21,610 nucleotides of DNA from Anammoximicrobium sp032229885 (GTDB lineage Bacteria > Planctomycetota > Planctomycetia > Pirellulales > Pirellulaceae), in assembly GCA_032229885.1 (NCBI GenBank), contig JAVYAJ010000297.1, positions 1-21,610 of the forward strand. Reading direction: 5' to 3'. Positions 1-7,853 of the stretch are shown here, one piece after another. Each line of letters opens with the position of its first letter. Positions within the stretch are counted from its first letter, which is position 1. Below the pieces are notes generated by a model that saw only the letters and a program-made list of their open reading frames with translations, made no database searches and was not told the DNA's origin. The translations under genes were made by a program, and so were the position numbers.

Positions 1-441
1 CGCGCGGACATGGTTTGCCGCTTCTCCTGTGTTGCCTGATGTCGACGATTCCGCGGCGAGCGTCGGCGGCAGACGGGCGCCTGTGAGGCCGCCCGTTAGG
101 TTGACCGCACCAAAGTCACGTTCCATGCGGCACAGACAGCCTGGAGTCCGCCCTAGCCTGTTCCGGCCTCGGTCGCACGAAGGATCGTTGGGCATCCGTG
201 TCTGTGCATTCGCAAGTACACGGGCCGCGTCGCTCGTCCGTTGACCGCTCGAGCCACGATCGCGTCACTTCGACGCAGCCGGGCCGCTCGAAGTTCCTCG
301 CGGGCCGCAAGTTGGCCGGAGGCGGCGCCGCTTGCCGCGTTTCACGCGACCGGTGCGCCGAGCCAAGGCGGCGTCATGTCGGCCTAGGCGGGGATCTGGC
401 TGCGCGAGAGGTTGACCGAAGGACGGGCCAAAGCGCCGAAC
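1..441. other. GC-rich stretch with no supported gene
   Basis: This stretch lies beyond the stop codon of the minus-strand response regulator. Open frames exist on both strands, but their translations are Arg/Ser/Pro/Ala-rich, lack recognisable domains and look like chance frames in GC-rich DNA. A gene running in from the left edge cannot be excluded, because one plus frame is open from base 2 to 244, but nothing in it resembles a known C-terminus. I see no clear terminator hairpin after the regulator. Confidence 0.5.
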
Positions 442-1830
442 CTACGCTGATTTACGTTCCAGATCTTGAGATTGATTGAGCTTGTTGTACAGCGTTTTGA
501 GACTGACGCCGAGCTCTTCGGCGACCACCGTCTTGTTGCCCTCGTGACGTTCCAGCGATTGATGGATAGCGTGCATTTCCAGTTCGCGGAGCGTCACAGG
601 CCCGAGCGCGGGCATCCGCACGCTGCGGGCGTTGAAGCTGCGTGGCAGGTGTTCCGGCGAGATGGGAGGACCATCGCACAAAATCGTGGCATGCTCGATG
701 ACGTTGGCCAGTTCCCGAACGTTGCCCGGCCAGGCGTGGGATTTGAGCAGTTGGATGGCCTCGGGCGTGAACAGGTCGCTGCGCTCGCGCACGGCCGGGA
801 CAAAGCGGCGGTACAGATGCGCGGCGAGTTCGGGAATATCGTCGATCCGCAGCCGCAGCGGCGGGAGCAGGATCTCGAACGTGTTGATGCGATACATCAA
901 ATCTTCGCGAAAGTTGCCGTCTTCGACCATCTGGGCCAGATTTCGGTGCGTCGCGCAGACCACGCGGACATCGATCTGCCGAGCCTCGTTGTCGCCGATC
1001 CGTCGGATCTCGCCGTTCTCCAACACGCGCAACAGTTTGGCTTGCATCGATTTGGGCAACTCGCCGATCTCGTCCAAAAAGATCGTCCCACCGTTGGCGA
1101 CTTCGAACAGGCCGACCCGCTGCTCGTCCGCTCCGGTAAACGCGCCTTTGCGATGGCCAAACAGTTCGCTTTCGATCAGCGCCTCGGGCAGCGCACCGCA
1201 GTTGACCGGGACGAACGGCTTGGCGGCCCGCAGGCTCTGCTCGTGCAAGGCTCTTGCCACAAGCTCTTTGCCGGTTCCGGTCTCGCCCAGAACGAGGACC
1301 GTCGAATGGGTCGGCGCAACCTTGCCGATCAGCAGCCGCACGCGTTCCATCGAGGCGTTCGCGCCGACCAAGTTCATATTGCCTTCGATCCGAGCCAGGC
1401 GCTGTTTCAGAGCCCGGTACTGGTTGGTCAGTTGTCGTTTTTGGGTGATCCGCACCAGGAGCGACTCGAGCTCGACCAGCTTGCACGGCTTGGTCAGATA
1501 GTCGAACGTGCCTTGGCGCAAGGCGGCGATCGCGGTGTCCAGCGACGAGTTGCCCGTCAACACGACCGCTTCGGTCTCGGGCGCCAATTCCTTGGCTCGT
1601 TCGATGACCTGAATGCCGTTCAGGCCGGGCATGTTCAGATCGACCAACAGACAGTCGAACGTGTTGCGTTCCAACTCGGCGACGGCCGCTTGGCCATCTG
1701 CGCAGATCGTCGCCTCGTGCCCCATCCGCTCGAGCTCCAATTGCATGACCTCGCGGATCGAGACGTCGTCGTCGGCGAACAGGATCTTGAGTCCGTTACG
1801 CGGCTTGCCGGGTTTCTTGATGATTTTCAT
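442..1830 (-). CDS. NtrC-family sigma-54-dependent response regulator
   Basis: A full-length 462-residue activator of sigma-54 promoters acting in the cytoplasm on DNA. The N-terminal receiver domain (about 14-130) has the acidic pocket D20-D22, phosphoacceptor D64, T92 and K114. The central AAA+ domain (about 154-390) has Walker A GETGTGKE at 182-189, the sigma-54 contact loop GAFTGA at 229-234 and Walker B GGTIFLDEIG at 247-256. A Fis-type helix-turn-helix lies at about 432-451. The start is an ATG inside the 3' end of the upstream kinase gene (35-bp overlap), with no strong ribosome binding site of its own, so translation is probably coupled to the kinase. Target promoters are not evident. 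The family call is very secure; the signal sensed is unknown. Confidence 0.95.
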   Translation of the reverse strand: MKIIKKPGKPRNGLKILFADDDVSIREVMQLELERMGHEATICADGQAAVAELERNTFDCLLVDLNMPGLNGIQVIERAKELAPETEAVVLTGNSSLDTAIAALRQGTFDYLTKPCKLVELESLLVRITQKRQLTNQYRALKQRLARIEGNMNLVGANASMERVRLLIGKVAPTHSTVLVLGETGTGKELVARALHEQSLRAAKPFVPVNCGALPEALIESELFGHRKGAFTGADEQRVGLFEVANGGTIFLDEIGELPKSMQAKLLRVLENGEIRRIGDNEARQIDVRVVCATHRNLAQMVEDGNFREDLMYRINTFEILLPPLRLRIDDIPELAAHLYRRFVPAVRERSDLFTPEAIQLLKSHAWPGNVRELANVIEHATILCDGPPISPEHLPRSFNARSVRMPALGPVTLRELEMHAIHQSLERHEGNKTVVAEELGVSLKTLYNKLNQSQDLERKSA

Positions 1831-3436
1831 GGCTGGCTGTCAATGGTAAGGTGACTCGAAATTCGGACCCGTGTCCGGGCCCGTCGCTGTGCGGGACAAT
1901 CTCGCCGCCGTGGTCCTGAATGATCCGATACGTGATCGACAGTCCCAGACCGATGCCCTGGCCGCCGCGCCGTCGCGTGAAGAACGGCTCGAACAGATGC
2001 TGCAGAACCTCATCCGTCATCCCGCATCCGTCGTCTCGTACGACCAACTCGGCGACGCCGTCGGTTTGACGCAAGCGGATGTTCACCGTCCCGCCCGCGT
2101 TGAGGCTATCCAGGGCGTTGGTGATGAGATTCAAGACGACCTGTTTAATTTCCTGCGCGTTGACCGCGGCGATCACCGGGCCTTCGCTGACGAATTCGAT
2201 CTGCTTCTCGCGGTATTTTCCCAGGTGGCGAACCATGTCGATCACGCCTTGGACCAGTTCGGACAGCTCGACATCGTGCTTTTCCACGTCGCCCATTCGC
2301 GAGTAATCCAACAGCCCTTCGGTGATGCCTTTGCAGCGGAACGCTTCGTCTTGGATCTTCTGGAGGTAATTCCGTAGAATCTCGATGTCCGCGTCCTGCT
2401 CGCTATCGGGTTGGTCGGCGTTGTCCTGAATGATGTCGTGCAGACGCATCTCGAGCGACTCAGCCGCCCAGGCGATCGACGCCAGCGGATTGTTGATTTC
2501 ATGGGCCACGCCGGCGGCCAAAAAGCCGACCGCGGCCAACTGCTCGCTGCGCACCACCTGTTTCGTCCGTTCGCGAACCTGTTCGTCACGCTCGCGGATC
2601 TGCTGGTCCAGGTCGTTGCGGATCTTCAGGAATCGCCCGTTCATGTCGTTCATCGCGGCGGCCAGCTCGGCGATTTCGTCGTGCGTCGCCAGTTGAATCC
2701 GATGCTGGAATTCCCCATCGCGAGCGATCCGGCGACAGCCATCGACCAGCGTTCCCAGCGGCGCGAACACGGCGCGACGGAAAAAGGCGCGCAGCCAGAC
2801 GAGCACGACGAGCGCGAGCGCGACGGATCCCCAGGTCAGCACGATCCACGTGCGATACTCGCCCCGCACATCTCCGGCCAACACGCGCAGCCGCTCGTGC
2901 AGGTGCTGCGGGAGCTCCAGCGTCTGGAGATGAAGTTTGGACAAGGCTGCGTCCAGATCCTCGACCAGAACCTGGTTGAACACCCAGTCGTCGTCCCGAT
3001 TCAGATTCGCGATCTGCCGCAGGCTTTCTCGAATCTGCGCAACCGTCTGCCGCTCGGGCGCCCACGACGAGGCCATCGCTTCGCGAGCGTCGGCGGTCTC
3101 GTAGACGCCGAGTGTCTCTTCATAGCCCGACAGCGCGTCGGCCACCTTCAGCAGTTCGGCCCGAAACTCCTCGCGCAGATCCTGACGATTGGGCGCCAGC
3201 GGGGCAAAGTCGCCGCGGCGGCGGACCTGACTGACAATCGCCCGCAATTCGCCGACGTTGAACGACAGGTCCATCGCCAGGCGCAGCTCGGTGGCCCGCT
3301 GGTAGCTGATGCTGCGCGCCAGCCAGCGATACGCGTAGACGCCCCGCAGGCTGCTGCAGGCCAAGATGCTCAGTCCGACGCCGAGGATCGCGCCGCCCAG
3401 CCACAGCTTTTTTCGAATCGACCAGTGGGATAACAA
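1796..3436 (-). CDS. Membrane-bound NtrB-type sensor histidine kinase
   Basis: A 546-residue sensor kinase, partner of the overlapping regulator. Residues 11-30 form a first membrane helix, 31-195 a mostly helical presumably periplasmic sensor region, and about 196-216 a second membrane helix. A HAMP-like linker (217-270) and a short coiled coil (272-300) follow. The H-box contains phosphoacceptor H312 in AHEINNPLAS. The catalytic domain has an N-box around N436/N440, DDGCGM at 468-473, FEPFFT at 482-487 and GIGLGLS at 494-500. The start is TTG; it is preferred because a strong AGGAGG lies five bases upstream. After autophosphorylation it should pass phosphate to D64 of the regulator. The ligand is unknown and no PAS or Cache domain is obvious by eye. 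Confidence 0.94.
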   Translation of the reverse strand: MLSHWSIRKKLWLGGAILGVGLSILACSSLRGVYAYRWLARSISYQRATELRLAMDLSFNVGELRAIVSQVRRRGDFAPLAPNRQDLREEFRAELLKVADALSGYEETLGVYETADAREAMASSWAPERQTVAQIRESLRQIANLNRDDDWVFNQVLVEDLDAALSKLHLQTLELPQHLHERLRVLAGDVRGEYRTWIVLTWGSVALALVVLVWLRAFFRRAVFAPLGTLVDGCRRIARDGEFQHRIQLATHDEIAELAAAMNDMNGRFLKIRNDLDQQIRERDEQVRERTKQVVRSEQLAAVGFLAAGVAHEINNPLASIAWAAESLEMRLHDIIQDNADQPDSEQDADIEILRNYLQKIQDEAFRCKGITEGLLDYSRMGDVEKHDVELSELVQGVIDMVRHLGKYREKQIEFVSEGPVIAAVNAQEIKQVVLNLITNALDSLNAGGTVNIRLRQTDGVAELVVRDDGCGMTDEVLQHLFEPFFTRRRGGQGIGLGLSITYRIIQDHGGEIVPHSDGPGHGSEFRVTLPLTASHENHQETRQAA

Positions 3437-3446
3437 GACGACCTCC
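3437..3446 (-). promoter_or_regulatory. Strong ribosome binding site deciding a TTG start
   Basis: On the minus strand AAGGAGG is followed by TCGTC and then the TTG start of the histidine kinase at 3436. The close match to the anti-Shine-Dalgarno consensus at normal spacing supports the TTG start, which precedes a good signal-anchor helix. Confidence 0.75.
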
Positions 3447-3547
3447 TTGTCGTCGCCAGCGGCGCAGCCGACCGGTTCATGGCCCGCGAGCCGCTGTCAT
3501 GCAGTACGCGCGCAGCCCATCCGCACCTTCCGTGCGTGACAGCCGCG

Positions 3548-3577
3548 AGTGTACCAAGCGGCCAGCGTTTCAGGCAA
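3548..3577 (-). promoter_or_regulatory. Candidate sigma-70-type promoter for the kinase/regulator pair
   Basis: On the minus strand TTGCCT (3572-3577, 4/6 to TTGACA) and TACACT (3548-3553, 4/6 to TATAAT) are separated by 18 bp, about 110 nt before the kinase start. The match is moderate and could be chance in GC-rich DNA, but it is the best-looking pair in this gap and lies next to the A-tract run. Confidence 0.35.
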
Positions 3578-3781
3578 GACAGAACCGGCCGTGAGAAAAA
3601 GCCGAAAAGCCGGGAAAGCGGGAAAAACGCCGCCGCGTGAATGGAATCTGGGCATTGCGCGGGGCGCACGCCAGCGTCTAGCCCATCGCCGAGCTTATCA
3701 TCGGCGGGACGTCTCTGTCGCGGCGACCAGCGTCTCGCCCCGCCGGCGCCGAATCCTGCACAAACCGCCGCGATCAGACAA

Positions 3782-4336
3782 TCAGGCAGAGGAGCGAAGT
3801 CTCCGGTTGATCAGGTCCAAGTCAAGCTCTTCCGGATCGAACTCGCCGCCGAGCCACTCCAGCAGTTCTTGGTGCTCTGGGTGTTGGGGATCCCGAATTT
3901 TTCGCAGGAACTCGTCGTAAAACCACGGGCCCCCAGAGTCCTCCGGCGGGCACGCCCTCTCGCCTGCCACGCAGCGGGGATATTTCACGCCTGCCTCGGG
4001 CGCGAGGGTCTGTTCGATGTGGATGGTGTGCTTCCAACAATCGCCAAAGTCGTAGGTATACTCGAAAGCTGCCACGCCCTCGTCCGCCAATCTGCTCAAC
4101 CTCATCGACGACGAGTCTTCCAGGCCCGGTCCATACTCGGTTTCGCTGTACTCGACACCGTGGACAGTGAAGCTCCAGAGATGGGAAAACATCCAACCCA
4201 TCGCAGTCTGAATGATTTCGTGCAGCTTGGTCAACGAACACTCCGGAGTCTGAATCTGCCGCCAGATCGGCGGCGTGATGTCGTTGAGCGTGATCTTCAA
4301 CTGGTAGATCGTGCTGGTTTTCGATCGCTTGGCCAT
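3782..4336 (-). CDS. Plasmid pRiA4b ORF-3 family protein
   Basis: A 184-residue cytoplasmic protein of the pRiA4b ORF-3-like family, whose biochemical role is unknown; members occur on plasmids, in mobile elements and as chromosomal singletons. Visible signatures are YQLKITL then PPIWR (11-26), the central YDFGDCWKH (95-103) and the cysteine pair C122/C129 leading into CPPED (129-133). The frame extends to a GTG at 4363, but the ATG at 4336 is preferred because AAGGA lies seven bases upstream and the family usually begins a few basic residues before this first strand. The gene appears less GC-rich than its neighbours, which hints at later acquisition. No transposase or plasmid gene is adjacent. 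Confidence 0.88.
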   Translation of the reverse strand: MAKRSKTSTIYQLKITLNDITPPIWRQIQTPECSLTKLHEIIQTAMGWMFSHLWSFTVHGVEYSETEYGPGLEDSSSMRLSRLADEGVAAFEYTYDFGDCWKHTIHIEQTLAPEAGVKYPRCVAGERACPPEDSGGPWFYDEFLRKIRDPQHPEHQELLEWLGGEFDPEELDLDLINRRLRSSA

Positions 4337-4706
4337 CTTATTGTCCTTGTTCGATCCGGACACGCATCAGGCGTCGGCGTGGCGGATAATTCGGCGACAC
4401 TTTCCAACCGGATACGAGCAATCATTCGCCGAGCGGCGCCGGGATCGCGACCTGTTGTAGCCGCATCGTCGTCAACGCACGCCCGTCCAGGGCCGCCCAT
4501 CCGCGCCGGGCATGCACAAGATGTCGTGAAACGCAATGCGCCGCGATGATGCGCACGTCTTCGTTTTGTCTGGTCTGTGGACAACGCACGGCGAATGCCC
4601 GTTGCGAACCGCGCCGACGCCTTCGTGGAACGAGACACAAGGGGCGCCGCCGGACGGGCGGACACCCCTTCGTCAAGCAAATATGCCGTTCGCCCAGCGG
4701 CGACGG
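4337..4706. other. Intergenic region without a supported gene
   Basis: This lies between the aminotransferase stop and the small pRiA4b ORF-3-like gene, both on the minus strand. Open frames here are basic, low-complexity and unrecognised. An imperfect inverted repeat at about 4639-4670 (AAGGGG ... CCCCTT around a GC-rich core) sits some 40 bp after the aminotransferase stop and could act as its terminator, though it lacks a T-run. Confidence 0.45.
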
Positions 4707-5987
4707 TCAACTGTATGCCTTGATGACCTTGACCAGGCCAGCGGCGATCTGTTGCGTATCCTCGGCGGAGAACGTCGGGTACGCAAAGCACGTGAACGTG
4801 TGCGTCTCGTGCCAGCGAGCGTTCGGGACGTCAACCTTGCTGTAATCGACGCTGGCCGGGTCCGTGTACTCCGTGGACTTGAACGGGAATCCCGTGCGGC
4901 CAAAGCCGTTTCCTTCGGTGAACGCCCGTTCGGTGTGGCACTGCGGCCAGAACACCTTCCAGCAGGGGCAGCCTTCGGCGGCCGCCGCCTTGACGAACTG
5001 CTCGATGTCGCATTGCATGTTCTCGATGTCCAGCGAGAACGCGCACACGTACCATCCGTTCTGGCGATCGGGCGTGTCGATCGGGGCGTACTTGACTTGA
5101 GGCAACGGCGCCAACGCGTCCAGCAGGATCCGCCCGTTGCGACGGCGAGCCGGCATGTTCCAGTCGTCCATGCGGGCCAGCTCGGCCAAGCCGATCGCGG
5201 ACTGCATTTCGGTCATCCGATAGTTCCAGCCCACGCGGTTGTGGATGTACGGCAGGCGCTGTTCCAGCTCGAGCAAGTTCATTCGTTTGCGCACGTCGTA
5301 GCCGTGATCGCGGAAGCTGCGGGCTTGCCACGCCAGTTCCTCGTCGTCGGTCGTCACCATGCCGCCTTCGCCGCCGGTCGTGAACGTCTTGTTCTGGCAA
5401 AAGCTGCACCCCGCCATATCGCTGAGCGTGCCGGTCTTCTGCCCCTTGTACGACCCGCCGAACGCTTCGGCATTGTCTTCGATGACGAACAGTCCGTGCT
5501 TCTTGGCGAACGCCGCGATCTGGTCCATGTCGCAGACGTTGCCGTACAGGTGGACCGGCATGATGGCCTTGGTCCGCGGCGTCACCAGCCGTTCGGCCGA
5601 TTCGATGCTGATGCAGTGGTCGTCGAGGTTTACGTCGGCAAATCGCGGGATGGCGCCCGCCTGGACGACCGAGAAACTGGAGGCAATGAACGTATAGCTA
5701 GGCACGATCACTTCGTCGCCCGGACCGATCCCCAGCGCGGCCAGCGATACGTGCAGCGCCGCGGTTCCCGTCGCGACGCTGATCGCGTATTTGCTGCCTT
5801 GCCACGCCGCAAACTCGCGTTCGAACTGCATACCCTTCGGGCCGGTCCAATAATTGACCTTTCCCGATCGCAGAGTCTGCACGACCGACTCGATCGCCTG
5901 CTCGTTAAAACTCGGCCATCCCGTCAACGTATTCGTGACTGCCTTCGGGCCGCCATCGAGTGCCAGTCTTTCGCTGCCTGCCGCCAT
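4707..5987 (-). CDS. DegT/DnrJ/EryC1/StrS family PLP-dependent aminotransferase
   Basis: A 426-residue fold-type-I PLP enzyme of the sugar-aminotransferase family, which transfers an amino group, usually from glutamate or glutamine, to keto-sugars or cyclitols. Visible are the phosphate-binding GTAAL (74-78), the ring-contacting D171 in IEDNAEAFG, and the Schiff-base lysine K200 in SFCQNKTFTTGGEGG. Length is normal or slightly above average. The ATG is backed by AGGAG seven bases upstream. No nucleotide-sugar dehydratase, glycosyltransferase or other aminosugar gene lies next to it, so the substrate cannot be inferred; the N-terminus (LALDGGPKAV) recalls AHBA synthase and scyllo-inosose aminotransferase relatives. 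It probably stands alone in its transcript. Confidence 0.93.
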   Translation of the reverse strand: MAAGSERLALDGGPKAVTNTLTGWPSFNEQAIESVVQTLRSGKVNYWTGPKGMQFEREFAAWQGSKYAISVATGTAALHVSLAALGIGPGDEVIVPSYTFIASSFSVVQAGAIPRFADVNLDDHCISIESAERLVTPRTKAIMPVHLYGNVCDMDQIAAFAKKHGLFVIEDNAEAFGGSYKGQKTGTLSDMAGCSFCQNKTFTTGGEGGMVTTDDEELAWQARSFRDHGYDVRKRMNLLELEQRLPYIHNRVGWNYRMTEMQSAIGLAELARMDDWNMPARRRNGRILLDALAPLPQVKYAPIDTPDRQNGWYVCAFSLDIENMQCDIEQFVKAAAAEGCPCWKVFWPQCHTERAFTEGNGFGRTGFPFKSTEYTDPASVDYSKVDVPNARWHETHTFTCFAYPTFSAEDTQQIAAGLVKVIKAYS

Positions 5988-6238
5988 CGTGTCGCTCCTT
6001 TGTAATTGACCGGCGTCGGAGCGCGGGACGACGCCCCATGCGTCTTGCCATCGCCCTGTCTACAGTCCGCCCGCGCCGAATCATGAGGTCCGGCCGCCGA
6101 GTGTGGCGTCAGTCTATCATCGTCCTGCAACCAAAAACAGGCGGGTGTCCATAATTCTTTTGGCGCGATGCGACCCGCGTGGGATACGATCGGCGCCGCC
6201 GGCTCTCCGCGGCTGAGAACTAGCAGCAAAACGCGCGC

Positions 6239-6976
6239 TTACGACGGCCCCTGTGCGGCGGACGGATCGTCCGCGCCGAGATCCGCGCCGAACGCGGTGT
6301 CGAACGGCGCGTCGCAGGCCGCGCGTCGTACGGCGGCCGCATACTCGGCAGGCGTGTTCAAGTTAGCCAGCGTCAGGAGAGCAGGGTCCAGCTCGCGAAG
6401 CATGGCGACCGGCACGCGCCGTGCGCTGACCCGGTCCAACAGAAGCTGTAGCCGTAGTCGATCCGCGGCCAGCAGCGCGCGGACCTCGGGCAACACGTCG
6501 ATCCGATATACCGCGGCCAATGGGTGGCAGAAGTCGCCATCGGCCGGAACGGCGGCACGAAACTCGCCCAACTGGCGAACCATCATCCGGACGACTGCCG
6601 GAACCAGCAGCGGCACGTCGCAGCTCGTGACGAACGCCGCCGCGGCGCGTCCGTCCAGCGCCGTCAGCCCGGCGCACAGGCCCTCCAACGGCCCCCGCTC
6701 GGGACGTTGATCGCGGACGATGGCGACCGTCGACGGCAGCGCGGGCAGAGACTGGCCGACGGCCGCCACGACAACCAACGGATCGGCGACCTGCGCCACG
6801 AGCCGCACGACTCGCTGCAACATCGTCTCGGTTCCGAACGGCAACCACGCTTTTGGCCGCCCCATCCGATTGCTGAGGCCGCCGCAGAGGATGATTCCGC
6901 CCACTGCGCACGAGTCGGAATTCGATTCCGCCAGCGGCTCGCCGCTGGACGGGCCGCCGCGAATCACACCATTCAC
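6239..6976 (-). CDS. mobA: MobA-like molybdenum cofactor guanylyltransferase
   Basis: A nucleotidyltransferase of the MobA-like NTP transferase family; MobA joins GMP to molybdopterin to make the guanine dinucleotide cofactor. Counting from GTG 6976, the nucleotide-binding signature CGGLSNRMGRPK is at 31-42 and the metal-binding aspartate D120 sits in TSCDVPLL. The C-terminal ANLNTPAEY fits the family. The first 26 residues look non-conserved, so the true start may be internal, for example the GTG three codons on; no good ribosome binding site is visible. No other molybdopterin gene is in the window. A related specificity (CTP-dependent MocA, CofC) cannot be ruled out by eye. The C-terminal 20 residues are low-complexity. 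Confidence 0.8.
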   Translation of the reverse strand: MNGVIRGGPSSGEPLAESNSDSCAVGGIILCGGLSNRMGRPKAWLPFGTETMLQRVVRLVAQVADPLVVVAAVGQSLPALPSTVAIVRDQRPERGPLEGLCAGLTALDGRAAAAFVTSCDVPLLVPAVVRMMVRQLGEFRAAVPADGDFCHPLAAVYRIDVLPEVRALLAADRLRLQLLLDRVSARRVPVAMLRELDPALLTLANLNTPAEYAAAVRRAACDAPFDTAFGADLGADDPSAAQGPS

Positions 6977-7440
6977 GGCGCACCACCCGCTTGCGAATCA
7001 GGCGCCGGCCATCCGCAGACCAGTCGTGCGGACGAGCGCCGTGCAGTGGGAAACGGGCCCCGGGCACGCGCGCTTGCGCGCCACCCGCCGCGCTCGGCCG
7101 CGGGCCGCGCAGCCCGCCGCAGATGCTCGGCCGCATCCTCCGGCTGGGATGATCGGCCGCGCGACATTAGGCCCCACCGCTGTGCACCGCCCTGGAGGGA
7201 CGCGCTCCGTCGCGTCCACTCGGTTGCGGCCATGACGGCGCGTCGCCCGCCGTCGTTAGATAAACTTGCCGCGAAGGATGCGGTCCAGGCTGATAAGCTG
7301 GACAACCATCGGCCGAAGTGGACGACAAAATCGGGGCTGCGGCAACAGCCTCGCGCCGCCGCGAACTGAACGCGCCACGCGAACGATTTGTGCGACGTGC
7401 GACCGGCCTCGAGGTTCGAGCCGATTCCGATCTTCCCCAT
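6973..7440 (-). CDS. Doubtful small ORF upstream of mobA
   Basis: A 155-codon open frame. It begins at an ATG with GAGGAG seven bases upstream, and its TGA overlaps the proposed GTG start of mobA as GTGA. These two features suggest translation and coupling. Against this, the product is Arg/Ala/Ser-rich after the first 60 residues, has no recognisable domain, and competing frames are also open here. The first part (MGKIGIGSNLEAGR) is the most protein-like. I do not recognise it and assign no function; it may be a chance frame. Confidence 0.2.
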   Translation of the reverse strand: MGKIGIGSNLEAGRTSHKSFAWRVQFAAARGCCRSPDFVVHFGRWLSSLSAWTASFAASLSNDGGRRAVMAATEWTRRSASLQGGAQRWGLMSRGRSSQPEDAAEHLRRAARPAAERGGWRASARARGPFPTARRSSARLVCGWPAPDSQAGGAP

Positions 7441-7513
7441 GCCCGGGCTCCTCGGTTCGTTTGCGTTCCGTCCTTAGCATGTGGCCGACGCGGCGGAAAA
7501 GCAATGGGGAGGT

Positions 7514-7674
7514 GTCAGTTGTCAGTTGTCAGTTGTCAGTGGTCAGTGGTCAGTTGTCAGTGGTCAGTGGTCAGTGGTCAATGGTCAATGGTCAGTGGGC
7601 AGTGGGCAGTGGGCAGTGGTTGTTCGTTATTTGTCATTGGTTGTCGGTTGTTTGGCGCTGGGTATTGGGCGTTG
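7514..7674 (+). repeat. Heptanucleotide tandem repeat, 15 clear plus about 8 decayed units
   Basis: From 7514 to 7618 there are 15 adjacent 7-bp units: mostly GTCAGTT and GTCAGTG, two GTCAATG, and three GGCAGTG at the right end. From 7619 to 7674 eight further 7-bp units keep the phase (for example GTTGTTC, GTCATTG, GGTATTG) but have drifted; nearly all keep G first and T sixth. The array is G/T-rich on the plus strand and lies 180 bp before the start of the 922-residue gene. The reading frames through it are by-products of the repeat and not genes. Confidence 0.92.
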
Positions 7675-7697
7675 GTAGCGGTTGTGAGCACGCGCTG

Positions 7698-7703
7698 TAT
7701 ACT
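7698..7703 (+). promoter_or_regulatory. Possible -10 element upstream of the large exported protein
   Basis: TATACT matches TATAAT at five of six positions, about 150 nt before the ATG at 7854, just after the decayed heptamer repeat. No convincing -35 hexamer is at normal spacing (TTGGTA lies 20 bp upstream). Weak call. Confidence 0.25.
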
Positions 7704-7853
7704 TGGCGTCTGGCGTTTTGTGTGTTTTGCCGGCGTCGGGCGTTTGTTCTCTGTCGGTCAACGCAGGTGTCTCGTCGAGCTGCAAAAGCGGGGCGGCGGA
7801 GATGCTGACCGGCGGCGGCGCGCCGGCCGGATACGAGGCTGGAGGAATACGCG

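Larger units (their letters stand above)
3437..3781. other. Intergenic region upstream of the kinase operon
   Basis: This is the 5' region of the kinase/regulator pair and lies downstream of the pRiA4b ORF-3-like gene. It holds the ribosome binding site, a candidate promoter and four closely spaced A-tracts (3596-3627), each listed separately. No further coding sequence is supported. Confidence 0.6.

Noticed and set aside
466..1854. 462-codon plus-strand frame opposite the response regulator
   Set aside because: It is antisense to a gene with complete REC, AAA+ and HTH motifs; its translation has no domain and only reflects GC-rich codon bias.
4536..6005. 489-codon plus-strand frame opposite the aminotransferase
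   Set aside because: Antisense to a gene with clear PLP-binding motifs and a good ribosome binding site.
7514..7674. CRISPR-like array
   Set aside because: Units are 7 bp, adjacent and without spacers; no cas gene is in the window.
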